A DNA stretch of 64,000 bases from Protonemura montana (lineage: Eukaryota > Arthropoda > Insecta > Plecoptera > Nemouridae), in the NCBI GenBank assembly GCA_947568835.1, contig OX387610.1, forward strand, positions 870,501 to 934,500. Direction: 5' to 3'. Positions 10,080 through 20,507 of the stretch are shown here, piece after piece. The notes below the pieces were generated by a model. That model was not told the DNA's origin. It searched no databases and worked only from the letters and a program-made list of their open reading frames with translations. The position numbers and the translations under genes were made by a program. How positions within the stretch are numbered: position 1 is the stretch's first letter; every line of letters starts with the position of its first letter.

Positions 10080-11420
10080 AAGTATAAGCTGATTCCATAA
10101 ACGCTATGAACCAGTCACAAAAGTATTGAAAGTAATTTTGTGAAATATTTGTATCATTTCAAATTATGAACGAGGAAAAATGCACCGTTTGCCATTGATG
10201 TGTGAAAAATTATGCCACAATAAAACATAAATAATACTAATTAAATATCTACTATAAAATAGTAACTTAATATATTTACTATAATATAAATTGTATAATC
10301 CATGCATGCAAAATTAGTGCAAAATGGTGCAAAATTATGAGCCTGACCCCAGTTCTAGCCGATGAATGGGTTGGGCTGTCATTAAAATAGCCCAGCCCAC
10401 TACGAATGCGATTATCTTGGTTTTGGGTAGGGGTGCAAAATTCGAAGTTGATGGTGAAAAATGGTGCATAATCAGTGCAATATTCTGAGACAATCAGAAT
10501 CCGAAGGTTATATAATAGTATCTTTGATCAGACATTCGTTTCTATCGGGAACCAGCATCACACATCCAAATCTAGCTTCTTCGGCCATGCTCGGACAAGC
10601 TCGGTTATGACCGGCTTCACTTTGCGCCGACCCATGCGGTACAGAGAGGTTAGTTATCTAGCGGATCGTTGTGGTGGTCCGCAGTTAGCGTTCTCTGGTC
10701 AGCCTCATGGCGGGCTTGATCCCGGTTGGTATTTCGTAATCTTGATCATTGCGGCGCAATTACTTATTTCATTTCAATGTGAGACACGTTCACTATAAAC
10801 TCGCGAATGTATCTTCAGTTATTGATAACTCTCCGGCAAGAACAAGAGTGTCTAGTACATTGTATTTCTCACAATGCTGTCTTGCTTTGCCAACGCCAAA
10901 CAGAAGCGTGTGGTCGATATCGAATTGTGAATGGCTCCACCTCGAGTGCAGCCGACTTGATTGTGTGTTTTCATCAGCTTGATACATTTTTCGGTAATGT
11001 GTGATAAAGAAAACATGGGATTTCGCCGAGAATTGAGTAAGTGATTGTATTAAAACGTGCCCACGATGTCATTCACTTGATTCGGGACGAACGCAGTGCG
11101 AGCTACATTTCTTATTTGTATTGTCTTGTCATTTTGATTCTCAATTTCATCCTATTCTTTCCTCCATCACAGAAAGTCGATTCTTTATTCTCGGTTTGAA
11201 AACGAGGCATTATGTCGAATGTTCGGTTCTTGCAAATTGACGCCATTCTTTGGCTTGATTTGATATTGATTTTGATTTGATATTTATTTCTCATCTTACA
11301 ATTGTACATGGTATGGTACGTGGTAAGGAACTATTCTAGATATAATGCTATCATTTTAATATATAATACAGTGATAAAAGTAACATAGTATAATATATTA
11401 ACAAAGATCAATATCATGTT
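10080..11420. other. No recognisable gene
   Basis: The part 10080-10480 is AT-rich. The part 10480-11100 is less AT-rich and has overlapping short ORFs on both strands, none matching a family I recognise; it may be an old retroelement. The part 11100-11420 is AT-rich again. Confidence 0.4.
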
Positions 11421-11428
11421 TCGTACCT

Positions 11429-12390
11429 GGAACATTCAGCTTGTCTTGGGCAAGTGCTTGACCAAACACTGAATTCTTAAACACTCCTCCGCCGCTTTAC
11501 TTGCCTGATGCCCCGATATCAAGCAAGGTGATGCAGTAGTCTGCGTCGAAAAACGCCATCAAGACAAAACTGTGCATGCCCTTGTAGTTGTTGTACAACG
11601 AGCCTGCTTTTCCTGGTGCCTATTCAAGTACGGATAAGTTGTAATCTCCACCTGTAATCATTTTTACAGCAATAAAATATGAAGGTTTCTCTAATTTACC
11701 TGATTAACGACATGTTTTCCATCGACATGTTTCGCCCCAACACAATTTGGAAAGTTCCATTAGTCGTAGAATCGCCCGGCCACTGTCGTTCAAAAATCCT
11801 CCGTAAAATGTACTGGGAACACCCTGTCCTTCAGGACCTCCGATACGATGTTGGAGATGGAGCTCACAGAAACTCGAAATCCGAATTGAAGGCTGGCCAT
11901 GCAGTCACCAGAAGAAAGATAGGTACCTGGAATAAGTGAATTGCATTAATAACTAAAAGTCAACTGACAGGCAACCAGTGGCAAGCCCTTTATTGGTATG
12001 TAGTATACACCGCATTTATACTCATTAAACTCACCGCAAAGTTATCGAGAGACGCTCGGAGGCAGATATCACATCGTCCCTACAAATACCACTCTTGGTT
12101 ACGGCGGGGTCTACCAAATGACGCAACTCATCGAATGTGTCCGGGTTCATTCGATGGAAGTTGAAAAATGAATCGTGGTCACCTAACCTCATTTCATTAA
12201 CAAGATTGTGATGAAAGCCTTGATCTCTCTGTTTTTTCGAGCAGTGGGCGAACGTGCCAACCCCTGCTCGTTCTCAACAGAGATCTAAGATAAGCTAAAG
12301 CTAACACTTTTCTCCGATATGTATCATATTCGTAGAAATATCGCTCCCAACGCCGAGATTGGTATCGACCGGTCGCCATTTTCACAAGCT
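11429..12390 (-). pseudogene. ALP1/HARBI1-like Harbinger transposase, degenerate
   Basis: Minus-strand pieces in order: an N-terminal part with RWERYFYEYDTYRRKVLALA (from 12390); a frameshift near 12230; then SFFNFHRMNPDTFDELRHLV and ISASERLSITLR; an intron; YLSSGDCMASLQFGFRVSVS (from about 11930); and, after a second intron, GSLYNNYKGMHSFVLMAFFD and SGGGVFKNSVFGQAL (about 11610-11440). These match the order in Harbinger DDE nucleases, including the segment around a catalytic Asp. Two in-frame stops lie near the first Asp segment and one after DIGASGK. The C-terminal exon with the catalytic Glu was not found. It is a dead copy. Confidence 0.7.
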
Positions 12391-12399
12391 ATAGCGACA

Positions 12400-12720
12400 T
12401 CAGCTGGCGTCATCAGGTTGCCATGTCTCTAACTACTGTAGAAGATCCAAGTCGCCTGCTTCATGTCACTGACTTGGGGGACAATAAACGAGGTTAATAA
12501 TAACGTGGTAACATAAGAATAGAATATATTAGCTAGGATGAAGCATAAGACTGGAATTACCTTGGTATTACTGAAAGATTATGATTAACCACCTAGTTTT
12601 ATACCTAGAGATCGTTTTGACTAATATATAAGGAACAATAGGAATATGTTGGGAACAATAACAATATGTTAGGAACAATAAAAATATTTTAGGAATAATG
12701 TACAATTTCGGAGTTGGAGA
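12400..12720. other. AT-rich spacer
   Basis: No gene is seen. A short degenerate tandem motif around GGAACAATAACAATATG repeats between about 12630 and 12710. Confidence 0.4.
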
Positions 12721-12978
12721 TTAACTTTTGTTAGAAATGATTTCTCTGAATCTTGCAATAGTGATTCCTTTGGCTCGGTGCTCAGACTTTAGGGCATTCC
12801 ACTCCCGTATGGTCCTGGTGACCTGGGAAAATTTGCCCGCGTTGCCTCTAGTTCCTCTCTCTCTAAACTTGTTATCTTTTCTTGAGGGGCTTGTTAACTG
12901 CTGAACAGGAGAGCAAGGCACTTTGATTGTCTCTGGGATTGAATCAAGCAAGCAAGCCAAGCGTGTTGTTTCACACAT
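12721..12978 (-). pseudogene. LINE ORF2 C-terminal tail (remnant)
   Basis: The minus-strand frame contains FSQVTRTIREWNALKSEHRA followed by ARFREIISN. This fits the RTIxEWNxLP tail found at the C-terminus of many insect non-LTR retrotransposon proteins. No reverse transcriptase domain is attached. Confidence 0.6.
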
Positions 12979-13269
12979 GTTTCTGATACTTCCTCTTCTT
13001 GGAACAAGATTGTCCGTGATGCAATCGCAAAATGTTTGCTTTTCTGCATATTATAAGATTCCTCACCCAAAGTATTGCTGCAGCAATGATTCCCGAATAA
13101 ACGAATCTGATTGAACTGGGTCGAAAAACCTATAGGATGACATTTTAATGTCTGAAAGTGAATTCAAAATGTCACCAAAACATTTGGCACCGCAGACATA
13201 AAAAAAAAACTAAATGAAGTTGTGAAGCCCTGCAAGAGTAATCTTTGTAGAGACAAAGAAAGCATTCAT

Positions 13270-14145
13270 TTATTGCTCTAGTATGTCTTTGAGATTTGCG
13301 GAGGTCTTTTTGGTGGGTGCATCTGGCGACATTTGCTTTATGTCAATCATAAACCTCTGCGCTGCGGGTGAGAGTTTAGCATATCCGGATGCGCCGGAGA
13401 TCTCTATTTTAAGATGTTCTTCGTACATCTTACGAATTCCCGAACTGAGGCTGCGCTTTTGGAAATTAGCCATTGAAGGCAGCTCGAGCTCCGCATTAAG
13501 TTGTGCAACATCATTGAGGTTCGTGAAGTTTTTGGTTTCCAATTCGGTCACCCCATCGAACTCCATAATTTTGGAGTAAGGAAATAGCTCCCCGTATTTC
13601 TCTTTCATCGCCGTGAAGGATGAGTGTAGATGTATAGCTTCCTCGACCAGCCCATGCAGATACCAAATGGAGGACCCGTTCGTCATCAAGAAGTCATAAC
13701 AAAGTTGGGCCGACTTCATGCCCGAGTACGCACTTACCATGTTCACTTGGGAGCAAAAAGCTTTCAAGAGCGCGTTTGGGCTTCTTTGTGCGTTAGTGTG
13801 GCAATACAGAGCCATAGAAGCTACTAAGTCTTTCTCGTTTGAGAATAGACTGTAAGCCGCTTCGGCGAAGTGTAGCTTGAAGCAACCCGAGTTGTTAGTA
13901 TTCGGAATATTGGAAGAGGCCGTCATTGCTCCCCATCTCTTGTCTGACCAATTTGAAATTCCAGCGCTGGTGGGCTGCTTGAAGGCCGTCATGCAAGTTA
14001 AAAGTGCATGACACATAAGATCTGTGTTAGTAAGCGCTTTTTTAGGCTCTTGGAGGTCTAGGTACTTAATGGCCGCGTTCAAGGAGAGGCAGATCTCCTG
14101 GCCATTAATTGAGTCTCGTACTATTCCTAGAAGACCGGGACTCAT
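13270..14145 (-). CDS. Probable endogenous viral element: nucleoprotein-like ORF of a negative-strand RNA virus
   Basis: A 291-codon intronless ORF runs from ATG at 14145 to the stop at 13270, in a region otherwise full of stops. It lacks any transposase, RT or zinc-finger signature. Alanine-rich helical segments, conserved-looking stretches such as AEAAYSLFSNEKDLVASMAL and KEKYGELFPYSKIMEFDG, and the polar C-terminal tail resemble nucleoproteins of mononegavirus-like insect viruses, which are often found integrated in arthropod genomes. The upstream frame closes about ten codons before the ATG. The family assignment is a judgement from overall character, not an alignment. Alternatives are an unrelated captured gene or an unknown retroelement gag. 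The undamaged frame suggests recent insertion or selection. Confidence 0.4.
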   Translation of the reverse strand: MSPGLLGIVRDSINGQEICLSLNAAIKYLDLQEPKKALTNTDLMCHALLTCMTAFKQPTSAGISNWSDKRWGAMTASSNIPNTNNSGCFKLHFAEAAYSLFSNEKDLVASMALYCHTNAQRSPNALLKAFCSQVNMVSAYSGMKSAQLCYDFLMTNGSSIWYLHGLVEEAIHLHSSFTAMKEKYGELFPYSKIMEFDGVTELETKNFTNLNDVAQLNAELELPSMANFQKRSLSSGIRKMYEEHLKIEISGASGYAKLSPAAQRFMIDIKQMSPDAPTKKTSANLKDILEQ

Positions 14146-14149
14146 TGCA

Positions 14150-14613
14150 GCAGCGGATAGAAGGGTTAAGGCCTTACATCATGTGCTTAGGCCTTCAGAC
14201 CCGTGAGTGGCGGTCTTCGCAGAGTTGACGGCACATATCAGCAGCATCTGGAGCTTTTTGTTCTACCATAATCTCTGGTACCATCGGGTGCTTGGTAATC
14301 CATTCTTGAAGACGGGATTATTGCTAGCAGCATCCACCTTTCCGGCCAGCTCCAGAACCTCTGACACCGTTACCCCGTGACCCATCTTCTGAAGCTCGAT
14401 AATTGTTTCCTTTATCTCTAATTCTGTATCCCATCCGAGAATGGGTCTTGGTCCAGAAGAAAAGACGTCTTCACTAACTTGCCCACTTACTCTTCGATGC
14501 AAAGTACCATAGGGGACCCCATACTCCTTAGATGCCATGGAAAGAGACGCACCCGTATTTTGAACCGCATTCACTGCCATGTCTAAGGCCTCCTTAGTGT
14601 ACTTTCGAGGCAT
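14150..14613 (-). pseudogene. Pogo/Tigger-like transposase N-terminus, truncated
   Basis: The frame starts at 14613 with MPRKYTKEALDMAVNAVQ, and VPYGTLHRRVSGQV follows: the psq-type helix-turn-helix of pogo/Tigger transposases and CENP-B. The next part (GWDTELEIKETIIELQKMG, then PSTRWYQRLW) corresponds to the second helix-turn-helix. A stop follows at once and the DDE domain is missing. The nucleoprotein-like ORF begins about 110 bases further along the same strand. Confidence 0.75.
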
Positions 14614-14850
14614 ACTACCGATTTCCTGCAGGTAAAACGGACAAAAATAGAGTGTTTACATTGCAAGCGTTAACGTAACCTCACTAAAATCGAGAAAAAA
14701 GTTGCAATAACGTTTCAAATTTCATTCTTTTCAAATAATCTGCGTTAAATGTAGGATACTCAAAAAAATACGATGATATAATCATCTTCATAATTAGTTC
14801 TCTAGCTATTTTATGATAAAAAGAGCATGATAGTATATTTGAGGCCCCTA

Positions 14851-17517
14851 GATGCAAAACTGGCAATCTCCATTTTTCTTGTTCTTGAGGAAATCACAAA
14901 ACAATGTTTCTGATTTAATCGTAATATTCTCACCAACAATGAAGTTGCAATGTGAATGGGGCACACATCCTAATTATAAAATTTGCGACCTAAGAAAGTG
15001 TTATTCCTATGATACGGACAAAAGTAACATGTAAACTTGGAGAAATCTGCTTTTGCATCCCATTTTGGAGAATTCTGGTTTTGCTACGGAAAAAATGTTG
15101 GGGATGGGATGTGGATATAAAAAGACGCCATGGATCCCGCTTATTTTATTTTATTTTTGTTGTTTTTTTTGTTGTTTTATTTTCAAAAAAAAAAAAAAAC
15201 TTTCCTGGGCCCAGGGTCCTAGACCACCAAATCGTCAACTTCTTCATGTGGTTCGCATAGCAGGTCGTCGTCTTCTACGGCGTCTTCTGGAGCGTCGTCG
15301 TTGGCGTCGTTTGGCATTAGGTTTGCATAATATGCAAGGTGGTCCAATTCTTGCCAATTTTCCCCGAAATGTTTCAGAAGTAGGTTCCGAACGTCTCTTA
15401 ACTTGAGAGGCTTCACAACTATTCCAAGGGGAAGAACTTTCGGATCTATTCCACAAACTTGTTTTCCTTGTTTAAAAACGCTTCTCGGACTCCCAACATC
15501 ACTCCGATAATGCGGTTCTCCTCTTAGGACAATGTTTCCATTCACTCGTTTTGTGATAATAAAACGCTTGCATGGTTTAAATTTAAAGTGCCATGATCCG
15601 GGGGGCTTCAGATTTTCTTGTATTTGCAACTTCCAGTCACACACCTCACATTCTGGTGACCCTAGGTTTATTACAATGCCGTGATTGGAGAATACTTTAA
15701 CATATTCTGCTGGCTCGCAGATAACTTCCATTTTTTTCAGCTCTTTTTCGATGTTCCCAAAGACACGATCCGGTGGGATAAAGGAGTGCCCTGCCACTGG
15801 GAAAATGATTTCTAATTTCTTTACATTTTGTGGTGCAGTCTTCATCCACTTCATGCACATACCAACCATTGTGGTATTTTTGTTCTGGCCTCCACAGCCA
15901 TCAGCCACCAGACGAACAGTATCTATTCCACCCAGGTTCACGTTACTAAGTCGATGGTAAACTGCAGATGCTATTTCATTCGAGCCTTTGTTTCTGGAGT
16001 CCTCCGTCCAGTAATATGTATGGACATTCTCCCTTGTCAACTTGCTTTTTGAGCTGCCTTCTACGATTGTGAAATTATACATGTAGAGCTGCCGAGAGTA
16101 GTACGCCGCTTGATCGGGAACCTTCGGCAAAACTTGGTTTTTCTGGCAGTCAAATGACATTGTAACCAGCCCTGGTCTTTCTTCCTTTAGCATGTCAAAA
16201 AATGCTTTGGCCCGCAGCGAATGGACGCGTTTCTCTGTTTGAAGGGCTTGTTTTTCAATAATGTCCTTGGCTTTGGAAATTCTCTCTAGCAAACCAGTAC
16301 AAGTAGAGCAAACATCAGTACGTGGGCTTTTAAATCCGAGATTATAATGTTCATTGAAAATTGATCTGAAATACCCTTGCTTCACTTTCAGCAACTGAGG
16401 TGCTTGCTCGTTGTAGAGTCGATGCATTTTATTAATGCTCAGCTCTGATGCCAAATACATTCGGCAAGAAGTTTTACCACGGCAGTAATGGGATTCAATG
16501 CATCGGAATTTATTAATGAAGCCCATTACTGCCACCTTCCGTGTGTGGTATTTGGCACTGGTATGGTCTCCTCCTCTAGTTTCTTTCGGAATCAAGCCAG
16601 TGGCAAGGTGATTCTTCACTACGTGCTGTACACGATGCTTTGTTATTCCTAACACACCGATAAAAGTTTTCATACACACGGGCACCCTTGCACAACAGCT
16701 TGTACTTTTTACAAAGTACTTGGTATGACATTGTTTACCAGAGTATCTACCGTTGCCAGGTCTCCGACGAGATGGAGCCGTTCCCTCGCAGAACTTCAAA
16801 ATAAACGAGTCTTGAGTGATCTTCTCAAAAGATGTGTAGAAACACTTGTGAAAATCTTGTATTTCCCTCATGGTGAGCGAGGCACAACGAAAAGCCTTCG
16901 TACTGTGCCCACAGGATGGGTAGTCAGGAAGTTCTTTTGCCGTATATCTGTTGTGGAATAATTTTCAATAATAATTGCCCGAAATAAGTGAAGACTGTTG
17001 AAATTAAAAAAGAGCGAAATAACTATGTTTAAGATTATAGGCTAGAGATCTGTATTTACCTTAGTTTCTTAGCTTCGGCCCTTTTCCACTTTGTGGGGTT
17101 CCGTTTACGCTTTCGAGCGACACTGCCATCAACAGGTGAAACCATAACATCCATCGTATTTGTGAAACAAACAACTCTTGAAATACTTTTTAAAGAAAAT
17201 ACAGCCGACACCGACAGAACAGTCAAATGAATCAGATTAACCAGATCAGCTGTTCATCAGCCGGTTGTCAAAGTTCGCCATCACGTGACTAAACGGAGTG
17301 CAGCGATTGGTTGCAGGGAGAATGCCGGGTTTGCTTAGTACAGACCACTGGAGAAATCTGCTTTTGCATCCAACACTGAACTTCTCTCATTTAATTGAAG
17401 CAGAGAATGCCGTTTTTGCAACATAAACTTTTAAAAACTTGTTAGGTAAAACAATTCTCTATCGAATGATGTATCTAACTCATTTTGTCATATTTTGGAG
17501 ATTGCCGGCATTGCATC
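14851..17517 (-). mobile_element. Transposon I, complete-looking DNA transposon (2.67 kb)
   Basis: Terminal inverted repeats of 22 bp are at 14851-14872 (GATGCAAAACTGGCAATCTC) and 17496-17517 (TGGAGATTGCCGGCATTGCA). They match at all but a few positions and are flanked on both sides by TA. Copies of a GGAGAAnnnnGnTTTTGCAT-type motif occur at 15039-15060, 15067-15089, 17317-17336, 17350-17371 and 17402-17422, likely transposase-binding sites. The single gene inside (15219-17154) fills most of the element. The target duplication is unresolved: only the dinucleotide TA is shared. Confidence 0.75.
15219..17154 (-). CDS. Transposon I transposase-like protein, DGxxGQNKN family (607 aa)
   Basis: Exon 1 is 17154-17060, a basic N-terminus with ARKRKRNPTKWKRAEAKK. 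Exon 2 is 16947-15219. The join completes an Arg codon and keeps the frame to a stop at 15219. A cysteine-rich segment around YPSCGH and CRMYLASELSINKMHRLYN precedes DVCSTCTGLLERI. Likely catalytic positions are MSFDCQKNQVLPKVP, VADGCGGQNKNTTM and AGHSFIPPDRVFGNIEKELK, an RNase H-like DDD/E arrangement. The C-terminus is acidic. The protein at 41240-43340 has the same order, exon-1 join and almost the same length. The family corresponds to proteins usually left as uncharacterised in animal genomes; placement near the Sola superfamily is a guess. The frame has no visible damage. Confidence 0.7.
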
Positions 17518-17639
17518 TATACGCCTCATTTTATAATATGGAATATGGGACTAGTTAGTCCCGTCAGTATTGCAGGAGCTTGACTGAGATTCCATTATAA
17601 ACATATTAAATGGGAATCAAAGCGGGACGAATTAGTCCC

Positions 17640-18040
17640 GACAGTAGCGAAAGGGTTAAAGTGGTTCGGGGTCAGGTAGCCGGAGTTCGATGGCGATATT
17701 ATGCAGAGTAGCACAAGTGTTAAAAATCTGTGCAGCTGTTTGGTGGTCGTAGTGCAGGGTCCTGTGCTGAAGGAGGCAGCGGATGCGGGACTTCAGCAGA
17801 CCAAAGAAGCGCTCCACACAGCATCTAGTCCTGCAGTGGACGTTCGTGAAGTGCGCCTCTGGGGTCCCGGAGACGGTGTTGAGCATTGGTGTCACTAGCC
17901 ACTGCTCGCTGGCATAGCCAGAGTCTCTTGAAAATTATTGGATTGTTAGTCGTAGTAGTAATAGAATCATTACATATTTTTTTTCAATCATTTAATATCT
18001 TACCGAGACGGTACTCGAAACGCTCATGGGCAGCGTAGCG
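17640..18040 (-). pseudogene. Harbinger transposase last exon, truncated copy
   Basis: The frame 17895-17656 reads TPMLNTVSGTPEAHFTNVHC and CCVERFFGLLKSRIRCLLQH, the C-terminal catalytic-Glu segment of PIF/Harbinger nucleases. It is nearly identical to the last exon at 20508-20800. A remnant of the preceding exon follows at about 18003-18037, where similarity stops and repeat B begins. It is a truncated relative of the 20.5 kb copy. Confidence 0.75.
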
Positions 18041-18049
18041 TCATTACCA

Positions 18050-18240
18050 TTACCAGCGTCATTAAGTCAATTACCATCTTCATGCTTCTTGCAGATAATC
18101 CTTGAAATTACGTCTTTGGAAAACGAATCCAAGTTGGTAACCTTAGAACACTACTTTCTAAACTTTTTTGGTATTGTGCATTTAATACCTCTTTTCCCAA
18201 GACGAATGGTCTTTCTAATGGTCCGGTGGCTAAACTAGAA
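18050..18240 (-). repeat. Repeat family B (coding-like), copy 1
   Basis: The segment is very similar to 33455-33646. On the minus strand both keep the protein pattern RKTIRLGKR and VTNLDSFSKDVISRIICKKH; copy 1 has one internal stop. Part of the nucleotide variation falls at synonymous positions, suggesting former protein coding. The family is not recognised. Confidence 0.5.
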
Positions 18241-18409
18241 ATATATATGTCTTAATACGAACAAACCCTGATATCTTCTCGGTTGTATTTGAGTCCGTCT
18301 TGCTTAAATGCTAGCTAACAGCATTTAGTGCTTAATTATTTTGCAATACATTTAAAAGATGAGGCACTTACTTTGAGGATATCTAACTACAATACCATCT
18401 GGGTGTTAA

Positions 18410-18690
18410 TCTAATCGCAAGTATTTTTAAAGAACGCGATTAGAATTAGTATCTTACATTTTTAACTCTCAGGCGCAAAATGACCTTGCTGTTGACGCGC
18501 CTCAAAACCCCAATATAATAAAAAAAAATGAAGGCAAACTTCTCTACCATGTTAGATGTTTGACGGATGTACGCGTTAATCGCTGCATGCTCGTAATTCA
18601 GGTCGTACGTTGTATGTGAATTACCCCTAAACGCGCTGAAAAATAGCCCTTCCAGCTTCTTCGTCCAGTCACGGGCAGCCAACATTAAGT
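18410..18690. repeat. Repeat family A end and flanking ORF
   Basis: The segment 18470-18520 carries CAGGCGCAAAATGACCTTGC and GACGCGCCTCAAAACCCC of repeat family A. The overlapping minus-strand ORF (79 codons) has no family resemblance. Confidence 0.4.
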
Positions 18691-19740
18691 ATAAATCTCG
18701 TCGGAGCGGCTCCTGGTGATTCTCACCTTACCGTGCTTCTGCCAGGTATCTCCCACTTGGTCCGTGGTCGATTTGCAGATCGATGTTGCTGCTTTAGCAA
18801 CGATACAGACGTGTTCTTTGTAAAACCGATTCTACTCTATTGTGCACTGGTCTAGAAACCCAGTGACAGCCAACAACGAGGCTTAGAGTTCAGCGTTGGT
18901 GTGCATCACCAAGGACTGGAGCAGTGTAGACTCGTGTAGCGGCACACAAGGATTTTGACCGGCCGTTGCTTCACCCTAATGTGCTTGAATGTCAGAAAGA
19001 TGGACGTCAAGAGCCGAGTGCAGTGTACCTGAAATATTGAAGCAAAATATGTTGAGATGCTAACTAGAGAAGAAAGCCGAAAGCGAGTGATTTTAACACT
19101 TGACGTGACCAACAATGAAATCTGCAGTTTTCAGCCGACGGCAGTTTTTACCAAGGTAGACTGACCTTCAAGTGAGGTATATAGGTACCTTTAAGCAGTT
19201 AAGCCAAGAGCACTGATTTTAAACCAGGGCTTTGAGCAGCACTTTTAACTCTGGCTTCGGCGTGGCAAAATCGTTTTGTCAGGCGGGGCTTGTACATTGC
19301 CTTGGTGGCAGATTTTATTTTCCCCTATTGCTGTGAGATGTCAGTACAGCTCAAATCCTCCAAACTCTCCAATGGTGTTCTATAAACATTGTATGAAATT
19401 ATTATAACAATAGAGCATCCAGTATTTTTCAAAAGCATTTTCATACAAGCAAATACAAACTTCAACTGCACTTAACACGGACTATCCTTTTTCCACCAAG
19501 ACGATATAAACTTCCCCGTGCCAATAGGAAATTAACAGAACCACATACAGCAATAATTGCGCCGAATTATTTACTGTTTGTTAACTTGGTTATGGGTACT
19601 CATCAGCACTCACCCTAATTTTCAAACTTATATTTGTGTTTTGATGATTGATAAAATAAAGTCTAAAATAGAACATTATTTTATTAATTTATTGCACTTA
19701 TTAATAATGATAGTATATAGATTTAAAATAAAATCGATTC
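18690..19740. other. No recognisable gene
   Basis: No exon, domain or repeat relationship was found. The interval becomes AT-rich towards 19740. Confidence 0.35.
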
Positions 19741-19744
19741 AAGC

Positions 19745-20047
19745 TTACCTGTTTAAAAAGAGAAGCACCGCGACAAAGTGTTTGCACTTCCCAGATCCTG
19801 CCTTACGGGAGCAAGAACCATTAATTTTGGACGATGCAGTGGATTTTACAATTATATTGATCTCGTGTAGTTTGCTGTCCAAATAGGAACTTTGCAAACA
19901 AAGTCCCAAGACACGAAATTCTTCTTCGGCGTATGACATTAGCCCGCACTCCATTATATGTTTTCCTTTCAAAATAGCTGCCCCTTCAACAAAAGATCTC
20001 TCACCGCCGCCTACATAAGTCATTATGTCAAAAAACTCTACTGCCAC
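19745..20047 (-). CDS. SWIM zinc-finger exon of an uncharacterised protein (partial)
   Basis: The 100-codon frame ends in GSCSRKAGSGKCKHFVAVLL, matching the SWIM consensus CxCxxxxGxxCKH with the first Cys replaced by Ser (SCSRKAG). It is preceded by IIVKSTASSKI. SWIM fingers of this form precede a YqaJ-like exonuclease in proteins common in arthropod genomes, often linked to mobile elements. A donor-like GTAAGCTTG follows the last codons (FLNR) near 19746, consistent with one exon of a larger gene. Partner exons were not found. Confidence 0.5.
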   Translation of the reverse strand: MAVEFFDIMTYVGGGERSFVEGAAILKGKHIMECGLMSYAEEEFRVLGLCLQSSYLDSKLHEINIIVKSTASSKINGSCSRKAGSGKCKHFVAVLLFLNR

Positions 20048-20507
20048 TTTGTATATAACTTAACAGATCTGATAACAATAATAACAACACCAATATTAAC
20101 AGGAATAGCCAGGAAGTATGGAGCACTTGCTACAGACTAGGTTATAAAACACAGGCTTAAGAAGGATATTTCTGTCCAGTGTATCCTGATCTCGCGGCCG
20201 CCATTTCGTTGGAGTGCTGCCATCTCTTATCGGTGTTAAACGTGAATAGGATGTTTTCTCATCAAATGACTGGATCAAAGACTATAGATAGGGTTAAGAT
20301 ATGAGACTCTCTGTTGGTAAATTGTTAAACTGTTTTGGCAGGGCTTAAACCTTGATCTGCGCTTCTGAGGGTATTTACACGTAATTCATTTTTATCTATT
20401 GTGCTCTCCCCACATTCTTCTAACAAGTGCAGCTCTAACACCCCGTGCTTGGAGCAACACGTCGCCGAGCAAATTCAGCGGAGGCAACACATGTCCAGCG
20501 TCCAGCT

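Noticed and set aside
10475-11004. Retroelement gag or other gene at 10.5-11.0 kb
   Set aside because: Several overlapping frames are open, but none shows a zinc knuckle, protease, RT or other recognisable motif.
14847-17521. A 4-bp target duplication for transposon I
   Set aside because: The flanking tetramers are CCTA and TATA. Only TA is shared, which may be part of the terminal repeat, so no duplication is claimed.
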